Shown one piece after another: positions 63,330 through 64,000 of a stretch of 64,000 nt of DNA. The stretch is from Cellulomonas fimi (lineage in GTDB: Bacteria > Actinomycetota > Actinomycetes > Actinomycetales > Cellulomonadaceae). Position 1 is the stretch's first letter. The number at the start of each line of letters is the position of its first letter. Both the position numbers and the translations under genes were made by a program. The stretch lies in NCBI RefSeq assembly GCF_028583725.1, contig NZ_CP110680.1:1736001-1800000 (forward strand). Direction: 5' to 3'. The notes beneath the pieces are model-generated. The model was not told where the DNA came from, searched no databases, and saw nothing but the letters and a program-made list of their open reading frames with translations.

Positions 63330-64000
63330 GTGGCGGGACGCATCCGACGGGAGGACGTGGAGGCGGTCCGCGAGCGTGCGCGCATCGAGGAGATCGTCGG
63401 CGCCCACGTCAGCCTGAAGCCCGCGGGCGTCGGGTCGATGAAGGGCCTGTGCCCGTTCCACGACGAGCGCTCGCCGTCGTTCCACGTCCGCCCGCAGGTC
63501 GGGCGCTACCACTGCTTCGGCTGCGGCGAGGGCGGCGACGTCATCGCGTTCGTCATGAAGGTCGACGGGCTGGGCTTCGCGGAGGCCGTCGAGTACCTCG
63601 CGGGCCGCGTCGGCATCCAGCTCCGGTACGAGGAGGGCGGTGCCCCGCGCCCGGGCGACGAGCCGGGCCGGCGTCGTCGCCTGCTCGACGCGCACCGCGT
63701 CGCCGAGGAGTTCTACCGCGAGCAGCTCACGACGCCCGCCGCGGCCGCGGGACGCGCCTTCCTCGCCGAGCGCGGGTTCGACCGCTCGGCCGCCGAGCAG
63801 TTCGGCGTCGGGTTCGCGCCGCAGGGTTGGGACGGCCTGCTGCGGCACCTGCGCGGCCGCAGCTTCACCGAGGCGGAGCTTGTGGCGTCAGGGCTGGTCA
63901 GCCAGGGGCAGCGCGGCGTCTACGACCGGTTCCGCGGCCGGCTCGTCTGGCCGATCCGCGAGGTCACGGGGGAGACCGTCGGGTTCGGCGCGCGGCGCCT
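63330..64000 (+). CDS. dnaG: DNA primase DnaG, N-terminal part
   Basis: The frame starts at a GTG and runs off the right edge after about 223 codons. The CHC2 zinc-binding domain is clear: the SLKPAGVGSMKGLCPFHDERSP block and, after 20 residues, YHCFGCGEGGDVIAFVM, giving the Cys-His-Cys-Cys set. The start of the primase core follows (EEFYREQL; RLVWPIREVTGETVGFGARR). DnaG makes the RNA primers for replication. The GTG is supported by a leaderless -10 box. The TOPRIM and DnaB-binding regions lie outside the window. Confidence 0.96.
   Translation, partial: MAGRIRREDVEAVRERARIEEIVGAHVSLKPAGVGSMKGLCPFHDERSPSFHVRPQVGRYHCFGCGEGGDVIAFVMKVDGLGFAEAVEYLAGRVGIQLRYEEGGAPRPGDEPGRRRRLLDAHRVAEEFYREQLTTPAAAAGRAFLAERGFDRSAAEQFGVGFAPQGWDGLLRHLRGRSFTEAELVASGLVSQGQRGVYDRFRGRLVWPIREVTGETVGFGARR

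Overview
The window is gene-dense, very GC-rich DNA with GTG starts, four-base ATGA/GTGA gene overlaps and many leaderless promoters. The gene content (era-recO-uppS-glyS-dus-dgt-dnaG order, decaprenyl-type UppS, two-domain LeuA with an actinobacterial leader peptide, PP2C/FHA/Ser-Thr kinase locus, MalR-type LacI regulator with MalEFG) points to an actinobacterium of the Micrococcales, most likely Cellulomonadaceae. That placement is inference from content and composition; there is no rRNA in the window.

Layout. 1-9481: the end of dnaJ, rsmE, convergent ppdK, then a tightly overlapping phoH-ybeY-CNNM-era run ending in a membrane-anchored alpha/beta hydrolase. 9576-28341: a ten-gene phospho-signalling and cell-surface locus (PP2C phosphatase, FHA protein, Ser/Thr kinase, a 2028-residue Ig-like/FnIII surface protein, MoxR ATPase, DUF58, a transglutaminase-fold protein lacking catalytic Cys and His, an RDD-FHA membrane protein and two membrane-anchored beta-propellers). 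28363-32460: leuA with a leader-peptide attenuator, recO, uppS and a VOC protein. 32481-38153: a VTT-like membrane protein, a Zur-type controlled zinc ABC transporter (znuABC), glyS, and an unknown lipoprotein. 38154-41848: a 17-bp inverted repeat, dus, a double-GNAT protein and a PfkB kinase.

41876-59392: carbohydrate and stress signalling. A secreted alpha-amylase with a LacI-type operator is followed by a six-gene RsbR-RsbS-RsbT stressosome-type operon with a PP2C phosphatase, a hybrid histidine kinase and a response regulator-PP2C output protein. Next is a maltodextrin regulon: GH13 alpha-glucosidase, MalR, and divergent malE-malF-malG-GH13-AAC(3). The malR and malE promoters are arranged symmetrically on one palindromic operator. 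59407-64000: a FitAB/VapBC toxin-antitoxin pair with its palindromic operator, a two-gene unit of an exported tandem-repeat protein and a putative amidoligase, dgt, and the start of dnaG.

The most unusual items are the transferred-looking three-module FnIII block inside the giant surface gene, the transglutaminase-like pseudoenzyme in the same locus, the amidoligase/repeat-protein pair, the perfect inverted repeat at 38171-38222 and the shared malR/malE operator. No tRNA, rRNA, insertion sequence or CRISPR array was recognised.
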